Assembly (NCBI RefSeq): GCF_003966695.1
Contig: NZ_AP018827.1
Coordinates: forward strand, 1,592,501-1,656,500
Length of the DNA: 64,000 nucleotides
Reading direction: 5' to 3'
Origin: Asticcacaulis excentricus
GTDB taxonomy: Bacteria > Pseudomonadota > Alphaproteobacteria > Caulobacterales > Caulobacteraceae
This document shows, one piece after another, positions 51,456 through 60,203 of this stretch (its first letter is position 1; every line of letters begins with the position of its first letter). The translations under genes and the position numbers were made by a program. The notes under the pieces are model-generated. The model was not told the DNA's origin, did no database searches, and worked only from the letters and a program-made list of their open reading frames with translations.

Positions 51456-51842
51456 ATGGCCCATGCGCGCGCCCATATCGGCATCGCCGACTTTCTCACC
51501 ACCATCGAAACGGGCGGACGCAGCCTCAGCGCCGATGAGCCCGAAGCGCTGGGGGGCGGCAATGCCGGGTTTGCCCCCTACGACCTGCTGCTGGCTTCAC
51601 TGGCCGCCTGTACCTGCATCACGCTGCGCATGTATGCGGCGCGCAAGGGCTGGCCGCTGGAGGCGATTGATGTCGAATTGCACCACGCAAAGGACGACAA
51701 GCGCTCAAAAATCACGCGCGTCCTGACCCTGACGGGGGCGCTGGATGAGGCCCAAAAGGCGCGACTGGCCGAGGTGGTCGAACGCACGCCGGTCACCCTG
51801 ACGCTCAAGGAAGGGGCGGATATCGCCACCACGTTTGAATAA
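51456..51842 (+). CDS. OsmC family protein (second)
   Basis: The 128-residue protein belongs to the YhfA/OsmC-like branch: LSADEPEALGGGNAGFAPYDLLLASLAACTCITLRMYAARKGWPLEAIDVELHH. The first Cys region is ACTC; the second conserved Cys is replaced (VERTPVTLTLK lacks Cys), so standard two-Cys peroxidase chemistry is doubtful. AAAGGAG precedes the ATG. It is divergent from the flavin-binding-fold gene. Confidence 0.9.
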   Translation: MAHARAHIGIADFLTTIETGGRSLSADEPEALGGGNAGFAPYDLLLASLAACTCITLRMYAARKGWPLEAIDVELHHAKDDKRSKITRVLTLTGALDEAQKARLAEVVERTPVTLTLKEGADIATTFE

Positions 51843-51903
51843 CCGACGGACGCCGATAGCCTCAGCTTCCTAGCCGGTCTATATCTATGGTCGTTGGTAA
51901 GAT

Positions 51904-52005
51904 TAGAGCGATATGTCGAAAAGTGTAAGCGATTTTCGACAAAAATATCGCGACAAAACAAAAGTTTAGAGGGGAATGGCGCTTCCATTTGGAATCATTC
52001 CGCTC
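51904..52005 (+). mobile_element. Family A/B hybrid element, diverged
   Basis: The left half is family A short form (TAGAGCGATATGTCGAAAAG...ATCGCGACAAAACAAAAG). The last hairpin ends TGGAATCATTCCGCTC, which matches the family B palindrome, suggesting recombination between families. It has a GANTC site in GGAATC. Confidence 0.7.
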
Positions 52006-52018
52006 AAGCGTCAGACAT

Positions 52019-52053
52019 AAAAAAGCCGCCAGAGAGACCCCGGCGGCTTTTTT
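52019..52053. terminator. Bidirectional intrinsic terminator
   Basis: AAAAAAGCCGCC and GGCGGCTTTTTT flank an 11-nt loop. The homopolymer runs on both sides allow use from either strand, between the second OsmC gene (+) and the TetR gene (-). Confidence 0.88.
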
Positions 52054-52074
52054 ATGGGAGGAGAGAGGATTGGC

Positions 52075-52755
52075 TTACGCCGCCTTCAGGCCAGACACGA
52101 TCAGTTCGATCTGAAAGCGCAGACGCTCGCCCATCGAGACGAACGCCTGCCCGTCGCGATGGGCGCGGCGCAGGTTGGAGAAGGTGAGGTCTTCGATGAT
52201 CTCGGCGCCATGCTCGATGTCGGCCTTGGCTGGCAGTTCGTTTTCGCTTTGGGCGTGGCGCAGGGTCTCCAGAATCACCTGGCGCGTCATGTCGGTGAGG
52301 CTGGCGATATCGGCCAGACCGGCATTGGCTTCGGTGTCACTGGTCTGACCGCTCCAGTTCATCACGAAGGCCGACAGGATCAGGCGCACATTGCCCTCTG
52401 CCGCTTCATAGGCCGCCATAAGCTGACGGTGCAGACGATCGGCCAGCGGGCGCGTCGTGTCGTGCGCGTCGATGGCTGCGGTGATGACGCGTGCGGTTTC
52501 TTCTTCGACGACCTTCACGAAGATCTCGTTCTTGTCGGCGAAGTTGGCGAAAACGGCACCCGTGGACAGACCCGCTTCGCGCGCGATGTCGCGTAAGGTG
52601 GCCGCCTCATAGCCGCGCTCCCGGAACAGAGCTTTGGCGGAGGCAAGGATTTTGAGACGGTTCAGTTCCTTGGAACGCGCGCGCGCGCCCAGAGGCAGTG
52701 CCGTCTCTTCCTGAGTGAGTTTGTCTTTCAGTTCATACGCCTGATACATGTTCAT
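52075..52755 (-). CDS. TetR/AcrR family transcriptional regulator
   Basis: The 226-residue repressor has an N-terminal HTH, AKALFRERGYEAATLRDIAREAGLSTGAVFANFADKNEIF, followed by an all-helical ligand domain. The start is ATG 52755 or 52749. Upstream lies a 433-bp gene-free region containing the perfect operator-like palindrome GAATGA-TCGT-TCATTC at 52960-52975. No transporter or catabolic gene is divergent from it within that gap, so its target is unclear. Confidence 0.92.
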   Translation of the reverse strand: MNMYQAYELKDKLTQEETALPLGARARSKELNRLKILASAKALFRERGYEAATLRDIAREAGLSTGAVFANFADKNEIFVKVVEEETARVITAAIDAHDTTRPLADRLHRQLMAAYEAAEGNVRLILSAFVMNWSGQTSDTEANAGLADIASLTDMTRQVILETLRHAQSENELPAKADIEHGAEIIEDLTFSNLRRAHRDGQAFVSMGERLRFQIELIVSGLKAA

Positions 52756-52959
52756 TTATCGAGCTGTGTTGAGGGCGGTGCGGGCCGCCGGATGGAACCT
52801 GTACCCATAAACGGGGTAGGGTTTTAGGGAATTCAATGGGTTACGCGGTTTAATACCTATCGGGTCTGTAGGGCAAGCCCCAAAGGGCGTTAACGCAGGG
52901 AATTCGGTGAGAAACGCGTACCACACCCGTAGGGGTGAAGTCTGATGTATCCATAACGA

Positions 52960-52975
52960 GAATGATCGTTCATTC
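52960..52975. promoter_or_regulatory. Candidate TetR operator palindrome
   Basis: GAATGATCGTTCATTC has perfect 6-bp arms around TCGT and lies about 205 bp upstream of the TetR start codon. The surrounding region (52756-53188) has lower G+C, several short A+T-rich stretches and no convincing gene. I see only the TetR promoter, this site and the presumed promoter for the next gene. Confidence 0.45.
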
Positions 52976-53188
52976 CGTCGTATACAGAACTTCATTACGC
53001 CGAAAAACAGGCAAAAAATAGACCTGACCTCTAAAAAAGTGTAACCCTGTAACATGAAGTGGCCTGTCCGGAGAATTCCTCGGGTGCGTTGTTTTAAACA
53101 ACACGCATGACGATCTGGATTTTTTGGCGTTAACATGGTTGATACAGGCCGGTTATTTTCTCAAAGCCTGTTGCTGAGCGAGCCTGCG

Positions 53189-53389
53189 ATGAGCACTTTT
53201 CTTCTGATTGCCGCCTTGCTGGCGATGTTTGCGGTCCTTGTCGTGCTGGGCATAGGCGTGTTCAGCCTCTATCGCGGCGGCCGGTTTGGTGAGCGCTGGT
53301 CGAACAAGCTGATGCAGTGGCGCGTCATGCTTCAGGCGGTGGCCATCGGCCTTCTGTGCCTGCTGGCCTGGTGGAAGACGGGGCACTGA
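53189..53389 (+). CDS. Small twin-transmembrane (HIG1-like) protein
   Basis: The 66-residue protein has two membrane helices, LLIAALLAMFAVLVVLGIGVFSLY and MLQAVAIGLLCLLAWW, joined by a basic loop RGGRFGERWSNKLMQWR. This is the layout of the HIG1/twin-TM proteins that sit next to cobalamin adenosyltransferase genes in Alphaproteobacteria. The ATG at 53189 matches the family N-terminus; an ATG at 53135 would add 18 residues. It ends 7 nt before the next gene. Confidence 0.78.
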   Translation: MSTFLLIAALLAMFAVLVVLGIGVFSLYRGGRFGERWSNKLMQWRVMLQAVAIGLLCLLAWWKTGH

Positions 53390-53396
53390 GCCGTCT

Positions 53397-53966
53397 ATGG
53401 TGAAGCTCAACAGGATTTATACGCGCACCGGCGATGACGGAACGACGGGTCTGGGCGACGGCGCGCGGCGACTGAAAACCGATGCGCGCGTCGTCGCCAT
53501 GGGCAGCGTCGATGAAGCCAATGCGGCGCTGGGCGTGGCGCGCCTGTTCGCGGACGGGGCGGTCGATGCCCTTCTGGCGCAGGTGCAGAACGATCTGTTC
53601 GATCTGGGAGCCGATCTGGCCGTCCCTGAGGACGGTCAGCCCAAGAGCTGGACGCCGCTGCGGCTTGATGCACAGCGCGTGGAAGCGCTGGAACAGGCGA
53701 TAGATCGCTATAATGGCGAGATGGCGCCCCTCAGTTCCTTCATCTTGCCGGCCGGGTCGCCGCTGAGCGCGCATCTGCATCTGGCTCGCACGATTGCGCG
53801 GCGGGCCGAGCGCGATTGCGTGGCGCTGACGCAGTTGGCGGATGAGGTGGTGAGCCCACCGGTGACGACCTATCTCAACCGACTGTCGGACCTGCTGTTC
53901 GTGCTGGCGCGCCACGCCAATGATCAGGGCCGCGCCGATGTGCTATGGGTGCCGGGCAAGGTTTAG
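53397..53966 (+). CDS. Cob(I)alamin adenosyltransferase, PduO type
   Basis: The 189-residue enzyme makes adenosylcobalamin from ATP and cob(I)alamin. Signatures are KLNRIYTRTGDDGTTGLGDG (ATP loop), VDEANAALGVAR, QNDLFDLGADLA, FILPAGSPLSAHLHLARTIARRAER (the Arg-rich ATP-contacting helix) and LNRLSDLLFVLAR. The order small membrane protein, adenosyltransferase, etfBA, hydroxybutyryl-CoA dehydrogenase recurs in this bacterial class. Confidence 0.94.
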   Translation: MVKLNRIYTRTGDDGTTGLGDGARRLKTDARVVAMGSVDEANAALGVARLFADGAVDALLAQVQNDLFDLGADLAVPEDGQPKSWTPLRLDAQRVEALEQAIDRYNGEMAPLSSFILPAGSPLSAHLHLARTIARRAERDCVALTQLADEVVSPPVTTYLNRLSDLLFVLARHANDQGRADVLWVPGKV

Positions 53967-53972
53967 GACTTT

Positions 53973-54129
53973 GACCGCGAAAAACACGAAAAGCACAAAC
54001 TTCTTTGCGGGGATAGTCCGCATACAGCGCGGTAACACTCAGTGTGTGGGAAGCGCCGTCAAGGCCCTTCGGGCACAAGCCGTCAAGCACACACCGTTCG
54101 TGTTTTTCGTGTTTTTCGTGTTTTTCGTG
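53973..54129. repeat. CACGAAAAACACGAAAA-type inverted-repeat element
   Basis: The left end has GCGAAAAACACGAAAAGCAC (53977-53996). The right end has three GTGTTTTTC-type units in tandem (54098-54129), the complement of the left. The 100-bp interior shows no gene. The build resembles the element at 20167-20270: short A+T-rich iterations as inverted ends around a G+C-rich core. Confidence 0.65.
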
Positions 54130-54137
54130 GCTAACTC

Positions 54138-54452
54138 TTATTTTGACGCACTTGCGGCCGAAGCCGCCGGCTGATCCAACGGCCTGGGCGAGCCATTGGA
54201 CGCGCCTTTGGCGTCTTCGGTCGGCCACAGGATCTTTTGCGGCTCACCCGCCTTACGTTTGGTCAAAAGCGGTAGATAGACCGGCGTTTTGCACGCGCGG
54301 TACTTGTCCGACCACCACCCGCCATTGGCCTCACACTTGCGGCGCGGCATTTCGTACAGCGCGCCATAGACCAGAATGCCGATGCTGGCCACTATGAAGA
54401 CCCCCAGCGCGATTAACTTGACGCGAAGGATAAGATTTTTGTCGGTTTTCAT
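54138..54452 (-). CDS. Small single-span membrane protein of unknown function
   Basis: The 104-residue product begins MKTDKNLILRVKLIALGVFIVASIGILVYGALY, a probable N-terminal anchor or uncleaved signal. A periplasmic part follows with three Cys, two of them in the spacing CEANGGWWSDKYRAC, and a Pro/Ala/Ser tail. I do not recognise a family. It stands alone, opposed to its neighbours. Confidence 0.7.
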   Translation of the reverse strand: MKTDKNLILRVKLIALGVFIVASIGILVYGALYEMPRRKCEANGGWWSDKYRACKTPVYLPLLTKRKAGEPQKILWPTEDAKGASNGSPRPLDQPAASAASASK

Positions 54453-54655
54453 ACGGCAGGCTTCCGCAACGGCGCGATCAGTTGAGTGCCCGTTTCCATG
54501 CCTTCAAACCGCGCCACAGGCAAGTGAAATGGTTGCCGTTGAGATCGGAAAGCCAATAAAATGCGCGGGTTTCCGCCACGACACCGATTGACTTTGAGGG
54601 GCAGCGGCGTCAGTAAACGTCATCGAATTATAGCTTGCTGCGAGGAAAGCTCACC

Positions 54656-55402
54656 ATGAAGGTACTGGTACCCGTCAAGCGGGTGTTGGACTACAATGTC
54701 AAGGTCCGCGTCAAGTCTGACCAGACCGGCGTCGATCTGGCCAATGTCAAGATGGCCATGAACCCCTTTGACGAAATCGCCGTCGAAGAGGCGGTGCGCC
54801 TCAAGGAAAAGGGCACGGTGACCGAGATCGTCGCCGTCTCCATCGGCGTCGCGCAGTGCGAGGCGATCCTGCGCACGGCTCTGGCCATGGGTGCCGATCG
54901 CGGCCTGCTGATCGAAACCGATCAGGACCTTGAGCCGCTGGCCGTCGCCAAGGTGCTGAAGGCCGTAGTGGCTCAGGAAACGCCGGACATCGTGCTGATG
55001 GGCAAACAGGCCATTGATGGCGACAACAACGCCACCGGCCAGATGCTGTCGGCCCTGCTCGACTGGCCGCAGGCGACCTTTGCCTCGAAGGTGGAGATCG
55101 CAGGTTCCGAAGCGCTCGTCACCCGCGAAGTCGATGGCGGTCTGCAAACGCTTGGCGTGCAGCTTCCGGCGGTCATCACGACCGATCTGCGCCTCAATGA
55201 GCCGCGCTACGCCTCCCTGCCCAACATCATGAAGGCCAAGAAGAAGCCGCTCGATACCAGGGCACTGGCCGATTACGGCGTCGATGCGGCGGCGCGCCTG
55301 ACGGTGGTCAAGGTCACCGAGCCGGCCAAGCGGTCGGCGGGTATCAAGGTCGATAGCGCCGATGCCCTTATCGCTAACCTCAAGACGGCAGGAGTTCTCT
55401 GA
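54656..55402 (+). CDS. etfB: Electron transfer flavoprotein, beta subunit
   Basis: The 248-residue subunit, with EtfA, carries electrons from acyl-CoA dehydrogenases to the membrane quinone pool. [20 protein letters not shown] opens it; [47 protein letters not shown] and [21 protein letters not shown] are characteristic, the last being the recognition-loop region. GAGGAAA precedes the ATG. The stop overlaps the etfA start (TGATG). Confidence 0.95.
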   Translation: MKVLVPVKRVLDYNVKVRVKSDQTGVDLANVKMAMNPFDEIAVEEAVRLKEKGTVTEIVAVSIGVAQCEAILRTALAMGADRGLLIETDQDLEPLAVAKVLKAVVAQETPDIVLMGKQAIDGDNNATGQMLSALLDWPQATFASKVEIAGSEALVTREVDGGLQTLGVQLPAVITTDLRLNEPRYASLPNIMKAKKKPLDTRALADYGVDAAARLTVVKVTEPAKRSAGIKVDSADALIANLKTAGVL

Positions 55403-56334
55403 TGGCGGTTCTGGTTATTGCCGATCACGACGGCGCACACCTGCGCGACACGACGCTGAAGGTCATCACGGCGGCGCAAAAGCTGTCGGGGGATATCGAC
55501 GTGCTGGTCTATGGCGAAGCGTCTGCCGTGGCCGCTCAGGCCGCTGCGGCGGCGGGCGTGCGCAAGGTGCTGACGGCCGAAAGTGCCGAGCTGAAGGCCG
55601 ACATTGCTGAGGCCGTTTCGGCCCTGATCGTGTCGCTGGCCGGTGGCTATGACGCCATCGCCCTCCCGGCCACGGCTTCGGGCAAGAATGTCGCGCCGCG
55701 CATCGCCGCCGCGCTCGACGTTTCGATCATTTCCGACGTCATCGAAGTGGTGGCGGGCGACACCTTCGTGCACCCCATCTATGCGGGTAATGCGCTGGAA
55801 ACCGTTAAGACAGTGGACGCCAAGAAGGTGTTGACCGTGCGTCCGACGGCCTTTGCGCCGGTGGCGGCGACAGGTGGTTCGGCGGCGGTCGAAGCCGTGG
55901 CCGTTCCGGCGGTGACGCTGAAAACGCGCTTTGTGTCGGACGAAAAGGTCGTCTCGGATCGTCCCGAACTGGGTGCGGCCAAGGTGGTGGTGTCCGGTGG
56001 CCGGGCGCTAGGTTCGGCCGATGAGTTCAAGGCCGTGCTGGAGCCCCTGGCCGACAAGCTGGGGGCCGCGGTTGGCGCCTCGCGCGCAGCGGTCGATGCA
56101 GGCTATGCCCCCAATGACTATCAGGTGGGGCAAACCGGTAAGGTCGTGGCGCCTGAGCTCTACATCGCCGTCGGTATTTCGGGCGCTATCCAGCACCTGG
56201 CCGGTATGAAGGACTCCAAGGTCATCGTCGCCATCAACAAGGACCCGGAAGCCCCGATCTTTCAGGTCGCCGATTTCGGTCTGGTCGAAGATTACAAGAC
56301 CGCCGTCCCGGCTCTGGTCAAGGCGCTGGGTTAA
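55402..56334 (+). CDS. etfA: Electron transfer flavoprotein, alpha subunit
   Basis: The 310-residue FAD-binding subunit has C-terminal FAD motifs [58 protein letters not shown], and [22 protein letters not shown]. The ribosome site lies inside etfB. Both subunits are complete. A 260-bp gap with two family C repeats separates it from the hydroxybutyryl-CoA dehydrogenase gene. Confidence 0.96.
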   Translation: MAVLVIADHDGAHLRDTTLKVITAAQKLSGDIDVLVYGEASAVAAQAAAAAGVRKVLTAESAELKADIAEAVSALIVSLAGGYDAIALPATASGKNVAPRIAAALDVSIISDVIEVVAGDTFVHPIYAGNALETVKTVDAKKVLTVRPTAFAPVAATGGSAAVEAVAVPAVTLKTRFVSDEKVVSDRPELGAAKVVVSGGRALGSADEFKAVLEPLADKLGAAVGASRAAVDAGYAPNDYQVGQTGKVVAPELYIAVGISGAIQHLAGMKDSKVIVAINKDPEAPIFQVADFGLVEDYKTAVPALVKALG

Positions 56335-56343
56335 ACGCTGTTC

Positions 56344-56522
56344 TATACCTCCCTGGCTATGCCGGGGAGGGGGACCGCACGAGCCTGCGAAGCCGGTGAG
56401 ATGTGGTGGTGGGGTTTCTTTTTTGAACTTCGTCACTGTGTAAAGGGACGTATAGCCAGATACCCCACCACCACGCCTTTCAGGCGCGGTCCCCCTCCCC
56501 AACAAGTTGGGGAGGTATAATT
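56344..56522. repeat. Inverted pair of family C repeats
   Basis: The first copy (56344-56419) runs CTATACCTCCC ... GGTGGTGGGG and the second (56463-56522) runs in the opposite direction, CCCCACCACC ... TTGGGGAGGTATA. They are separated by 43 bp and fill the etfA-hbd gap. Confidence 0.78.
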
Positions 56523-56594
56523 TTTTCTGGGCCCTTGATTACCCGGTGGGGCGGTTTAAGCTCCTGCCCTAATAACAAGTACCGCGGGTTCAAA

Positions 56595-57473
56595 ATGACA
56601 GAGATCAAAGTCGTCGGCGTTATCGGGGCAGGGCAGATGGGGTCGGGCATTGCGCAGGTGTGCGCGCAGGCAGGCTACGACGTCTTCCTCTACGATCAGC
56701 AGGCCGCCGCCATCGCCAAGGCGATCGAAAAGATCAACAAGGGCATCGCCCGGTCGGTCGAAAAGGGCGTCATCACGGCTGAGACAGGCGCCAATGCGGT
56801 CAAGCTGGTCAAGCCGGCGGCTATGGCCTCGGAACTGGCCGACTGCGATCTGGTCATCGAGGCGGCGACCGAAAACGAAGACATCAAGAAGGCCATCTTC
56901 CAATCGGTGTCCGAACACCTGAAACCCGAAGCCATTCTGGCGTCGAACACCTCATCCATCTCGATCACGCGACTGGCCACGGCTTCGGATCGTCCGACGC
57001 GCTTTATCGGCCTGCACTTCATGAACCCGGTGCCGATCATGAAGCTGGTCGAAATCATCCGCGGCATCGCCACCGAGACCGACACCTATGAGGCGGCAGT
57101 GCGCTTTGCCGAAAGCCTCGACAAGATCACCGCCAATGCGCAGGACTATCCGGCCTTTATCGTCAACCGCATCCTGATCCCGATGATCAACGAAGCCATC
57201 TACACCCTGTACGAAGGGGTGGGGACGGTCGAAGCCATCGACACGGCCATGAAGCTGGGGGCCAATCACCCGATGGGGCCGCTGGAGCTGGGCGATTTTA
57301 TCGGTCTGGATACGGTGCTGGCCATCATGAACGTGTTGTATGACGGCCTGTCGGATTCCAAGTACCGCCCCTGCCCGCTGCTGGTGAAGTATGTTGAGGC
57401 CGGCTGGTATGGTCGTAAGACCGGGCGCGGCTTCTATGACTATCGCGGCGAAAAGCCGGTTCCGACAAGGTAG
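56595..57473 (+). CDS. 3-Hydroxybutyryl-CoA dehydrogenase
   Basis: This NAD(P)-dependent enzyme (292 residues) interconverts acetoacetyl-CoA and 3-hydroxybutyryl-Co[30 protein letters not shown] is the Rossmann motif; [52 protein letters not shown] (catalytic His) and [11 protein letters not shown] follow. It sits downstream of etfBA, fitting short-chain acyl-CoA metabolism. The ATG at 56595 gives the family N-terminus. Confidence 0.95.
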   Translation: MTEIKVVGVIGAGQMGSGIAQVCAQAGYDVFLYDQQAAAIAKAIEKINKGIARSVEKGVITAETGANAVKLVKPAAMASELADCDLVIEAATENEDIKKAIFQSVSEHLKPEAILASNTSSISITRLATASDRPTRFIGLHFMNPVPIMKLVEIIRGIATETDTYEAAVRFAESLDKITANAQDYPAFIVNRILIPMINEAIYTLYEGVGTVEAIDTAMKLGANHPMGPLELGDFIGLDTVLAIMNVLYDGLSDSKYRPCPLLVKYVEAGWYGRKTGRGFYDYRGEKPVPTR

Positions 57474-57480
57474 GTTTCGC

Positions 57481-57939
57481 GTGCTCACGGCCCGCCGCCC
57501 GCTGTTCCTGTGGTTTAGTCTGGCGCTGCTGGCGGCGGCGATCCTGCACGCCTGCGTGTGGTTCGCGGCGCGCGTCTTTGCGGCGCAGGGCCTTCTGGCC
57601 GCCAGTGAAGGCGCGCGTCAGATGGGCCTGTCCCTGTTCTGGATGGTGTGCGCGACGTCCCTGTGGCTCATTCAGGGGCCGAAGAACCGCCTGCACGCGG
57701 TCGGCCATGTGATCGGCTGCGCCTTCCTTGTCTGCTCCTTGGGGTCGGTCATGGCCTTCAGCAACCTGACCCTCAGCCAGAATTTCGAACTGAGTTTCAG
57801 CAATCTGCTGGTCTTTGCGCTGGTGGCCGTGCCGATGGTCGCCAGTCAGGTCCTGCTGGCCGTGCCGTCCGCCGTCGTGTTCCAACTGATCCTGCTCAAG
57901 AGCCCGCCGCAGGTCGCAGCCGAGGCCCCCGCCGCATGA
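57481..57939 (+). CDS. Multi-pass membrane protein of unknown function
   Basis: Read from GTG 57481 (AAGGTAGG upstream), the 152-residue product has four hydrophobic spans (LFLWFSLALLAAAILHACVWF, GLSLFWMVCATSLWLI, AVGHVIGCAFLVCSLGSVMAF, NLLVFALVAVPMVASQVLLAVPSAVVFQLILL). No family was recognised. It starts 7 nt after the dehydrogenase stop and overlaps the DUF418 gene by 4 nt (ATGA), so it belongs to that operon. An in-frame ATG at 57436 would overlap the dehydrogenase gene. Confidence 0.72.
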   Translation: MLTARRPLFLWFSLALLAAAILHACVWFAARVFAAQGLLAASEGARQMGLSLFWMVCATSLWLIQGPKNRLHAVGHVIGCAFLVCSLGSVMAFSNLTLSQNFELSFSNLLVFALVAVPMVASQVLLAVPSAVVFQLILLKSPPQVAAEAPAA

Positions 57940-59114
57940 GTGCCAAGCGCTATCCCGCCCTTGACTATATTCGCGGGTTCGCGCTGCTGGGCATATTGAT
58001 CGTCAATGCCCCGGCCTTTGGCTGGCCGCTGGAGGTCTATATGAACCCGGCGCGTGCCACGATCCCGTTGAGCGACCCCGACCGTCAGGCGTGGTGGGTC
58101 ATCCATACCTTTTTCGAGTCGAAATGCCTGACCCTGTTTGCCATGCTGTTTGGCATCAGCCTGTTTCTGGTCGGGCAAAAAGACGACCCGGCGACTCCGG
58201 TGACGCAGACCGTGCGCTTTCGGCGTCTGGTCTGGCTGGCCCTGATCGGCGTCGGCCACGGCGCGGCCATCTGGGTCGGCGATATCCTGCTGATGTATGC
58301 CCTGTGCGGCCTGTTCTATATCCTGACCGTTCGCACGCCGCATCTGTTGCGCTGGGGGATTTTCGCCTGGGCTCTTGGCGGCCTTATGGTGGTGGGGGCC
58401 GGGTTTATCCTGAGCTTTGTGCCGCGTGAGCAACTGGGCGAGGCCCTCAGCGGCAGTGACGGCCTGAGCTTTGCCGAAACGATCCGCCTGATGCAGGGGA
58501 CGTTTGCCCAATCCCTGCACGCCAATTTCGTCATGTGGGCGATGAGCATATTCTCTCAGATCGCCGTCTTTGCGCCCAAGGTCATCGGCCTGATGATGAT
58601 TGGTCTGGGCCTGTTCAAGGTGGGCTATTTCGAGGCGCGCCGCACCCTGTGGCATCTGTTGGCGATCATTATAGGCACGGTGGCGCTGGGGGTCATAGGC
58701 TGGCAAAACCTGATCATCCTGCGCGAAAACTTCCCCGAGCCGGAAATCTATGGCTCGCACCGCGCGGCGGCGGAGTTCCTCAGTCTCTTCGTCAGTCTCG
58801 GCTATGCCAGCGCCCTGATGCTGCTGAGCCGCCTGCCGGTGGCGAAGGGCGTGACCGCCCTGCTGAGCCCGGTGGGACGCATGGCCTTTACCAACTATCT
58901 CAGCCAGTCGCTGATCATGACGGCGATCTTCTATGGCGGGCGTGGGCTGGGCCTCTACGGGCAAGTATCGCTGTCGCAGATGGTGCCGATTGTGGCCAGC
59001 ATCTGGGTGTTTCAGATCGTGGTCAGCAGTCTTTGGCTGCGCGCGTTCCGCTATGGCCCGTTTGAATGGGTGTGGCGCTGCCTCAGCCACGGGCGCTGGG
59101 TGGCCCTTCGCTGA
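57936..59114 (+). CDS. DUF418 (YeiB-like) membrane protein
   Basis: The 392-residue polytopic protein begins RYPALDYIRGFALLGILIVNAPAFGW, the DUF418 signature. About eight to ten membrane spans follow, including LVWLALIGVGHGAAIWVGDILLMYALCGLFYILTV, and the C-terminal DUF418 block is FTNYLSQSLIMTAIFYGGRGLGLYG...FQIVVSSLWLRAFRYGPFEWVWR. The family is related to acyltransferase-type membrane proteins; function unknown. The stop TGA falls inside a family A remnant. Confidence 0.92.
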   Translation: MSAKRYPALDYIRGFALLGILIVNAPAFGWPLEVYMNPARATIPLSDPDRQAWWVIHTFFESKCLTLFAMLFGISLFLVGQKDDPATPVTQTVRFRRLVWLALIGVGHGAAIWVGDILLMYALCGLFYILTVRTPHLLRWGIFAWALGGLMVVGAGFILSFVPREQLGEALSGSDGLSFAETIRLMQGTFAQSLHANFVMWAMSIFSQIAVFAPKVIGLMMIGLGLFKVGYFEARRTLWHLLAIIIGTVALGVIGWQNLIILRENFPEPEIYGSHRAAAEFLSLFVSLGYASALMLLSRLPVAKGVTALLSPVGRMAFTNYLSQSLIMTAIFYGGRGLGLYGQVSLSQMVPIVASIWVFQIVVSSLWLRAFRYGPFEWVWRCLSHGRWVALR

Positions 59115-59138
59115 ACTCCGTTTCCGCACGTCGCTCTA
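59105..59138 (-). mobile_element. Family A remnant spanning two convergent stop codons
   Basis: CTTCGCTGAACTCCGTTTCCGCACGTCGCTCTA matches about 34 bp of one end of the long form. Two stop codons lie in it: TGA of the DUF418 gene (59112-59114) and, on the reverse strand, TAG of the chorismate mutase gene (59136-59138). Confidence 0.75.
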
Positions 59139-59969
59139 AATCCGCGGCGACGTTCCGATCACGCCGGACAGCGACCCCAGCGCCTTTTCGGCCTTGGGGT
59201 CGAGGCGGCTATCATCTTCCTGCACAAACCCGGACAGGCCAAACAGCTTCATCCCGCCGGTCGAGCCCAGCCATTCGGCGGCCAGCCCGCGTTGCCCCAG
59301 AAGCTCGGTCAGGACGGCTTCGGACAGACGGCTGTCCGTCACCCAGTAACTGACGTCATCGCCCGTCGGTTCGGGTTTCAGGGCGGCAATGGCAAAGCCC
59401 TTCGGGCGTTCCGGTGTGCGTTCCGGCAGGGCGCAGATGACCCGCACCTGCGGCTCGGCCAGCAGGCGCGCCCACCAGGCGCCCGCGCGCGGATCAAGGC
59501 TCAGGATACCGATATGGCGGGGGTCGCGGGCGGCGGCGATGACCTGCACCGGCTCGGCCAGACCGGCCTCAGAGGGGGCGGCGCCAAAGCGTTCGCGGCT
59601 CCATTTGACCAGTTGCGCCGACGAGTCACCCGCCCAAAAATCAAGGTGAAGACCACCCTGATCCTCACCTTGAATGCGCAGCGATTCCGAGATCAGTTCG
59701 CGCCAAATAGCGACCACGGCCGCATCCGAAGCGGCCACGCGCGGCTTACCCGTCAGCTTGCGCAGCAGCATGGCTTCGCGGTCAGGGCGCAGCAAGCAGG
59801 CATTGGCGTCACCGCCTTCGCGCACCTTGGCCGCTGCAATGTCACGCGCCAACGCCGAACGCTCATCGACCAAACGCAGAAGCTCGGCATCAATCGCGTC
59901 GATCCGTAGTCGCAACTCAGTCAGCGACAGGGGTGACGGTGGGGTTTGCGCGCGGGCATTGAGGGCCAA
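59136..59969 (-). CDS. Chorismate mutase with C-terminal domain
   Basis: The 277-residue protein has an N-terminal AroQ-type helical domain (LTELRLRIDAIDAELLRLVDERSALARDIAAAK ... RPDREAMLLRKL) with the active-site Arg, Lys, Asp and Glu pattern, converting chorismate to prephenate. The C-terminal 170 residues (HLDFWAGDSSAQLVKWSRERFG, HIGILSLDPRAGAWWARLL, VSYWVTDSRLSEAVL) form a separate domain typical of caulobacterial CM proteins and of unknown role. The stop TAG is the end of a family A remnant. Confidence 0.88.
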   Translation of the reverse strand: MALNARAQTPPSPLSLTELRLRIDAIDAELLRLVDERSALARDIAAAKVREGGDANACLLRPDREAMLLRKLTGKPRVAASDAAVVAIWRELISESLRIQGEDQGGLHLDFWAGDSSAQLVKWSRERFGAAPSEAGLAEPVQVIAAARDPRHIGILSLDPRAGAWWARLLAEPQVRVICALPERTPERPKGFAIAALKPEPTGDDVSYWVTDSRLSEAVLTELLGQRGLAAEWLGSTGGMKLFGLSGFVQEDDSRLDPKAEKALGSLSGVIGTSPRI

Positions 59970-60112
59970 GCTCGGTCTCCGTGACCCGGTGACGGCATTG
60001 CCGGTGGGGTCTTTTCAAAACTATACACAGCCGTCCCTTTGGTTTCCAAAGATACCAAAGTGTAGCTCTGCCAATTACAGTACAAAACGATATTTTTTAC
60101 AATATAAAGCGG

Positions 60113-60197
60113 AATGATTTCTCATGGAAGCATTCCGCTCAAGCCGCCATTGAGGCGGCGGCCAAGGTGGCGGAGACCGCACCCGGCGAGGGGCAAA
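60113..60197 (+). repeat. Family B intergenic repeat, partial copy
   Basis: AAGCGGAATGATTTC...GAAGCATTCCGCTC palindrome, then GCCGCCATTGAGGCGGCGGCCAAGGTGGCGGAG and CCCGGCGAGGGG. It lacks the terminal GATCATTATG hairpin of the copy at 412-549. It borders the 3' end of the DUF2125 gene; the preceding 110 bp (60000-60110) are A+T-rich and gene-free. Confidence 0.75.
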
Positions 60198-60203
60198 AAA
60201 AGT

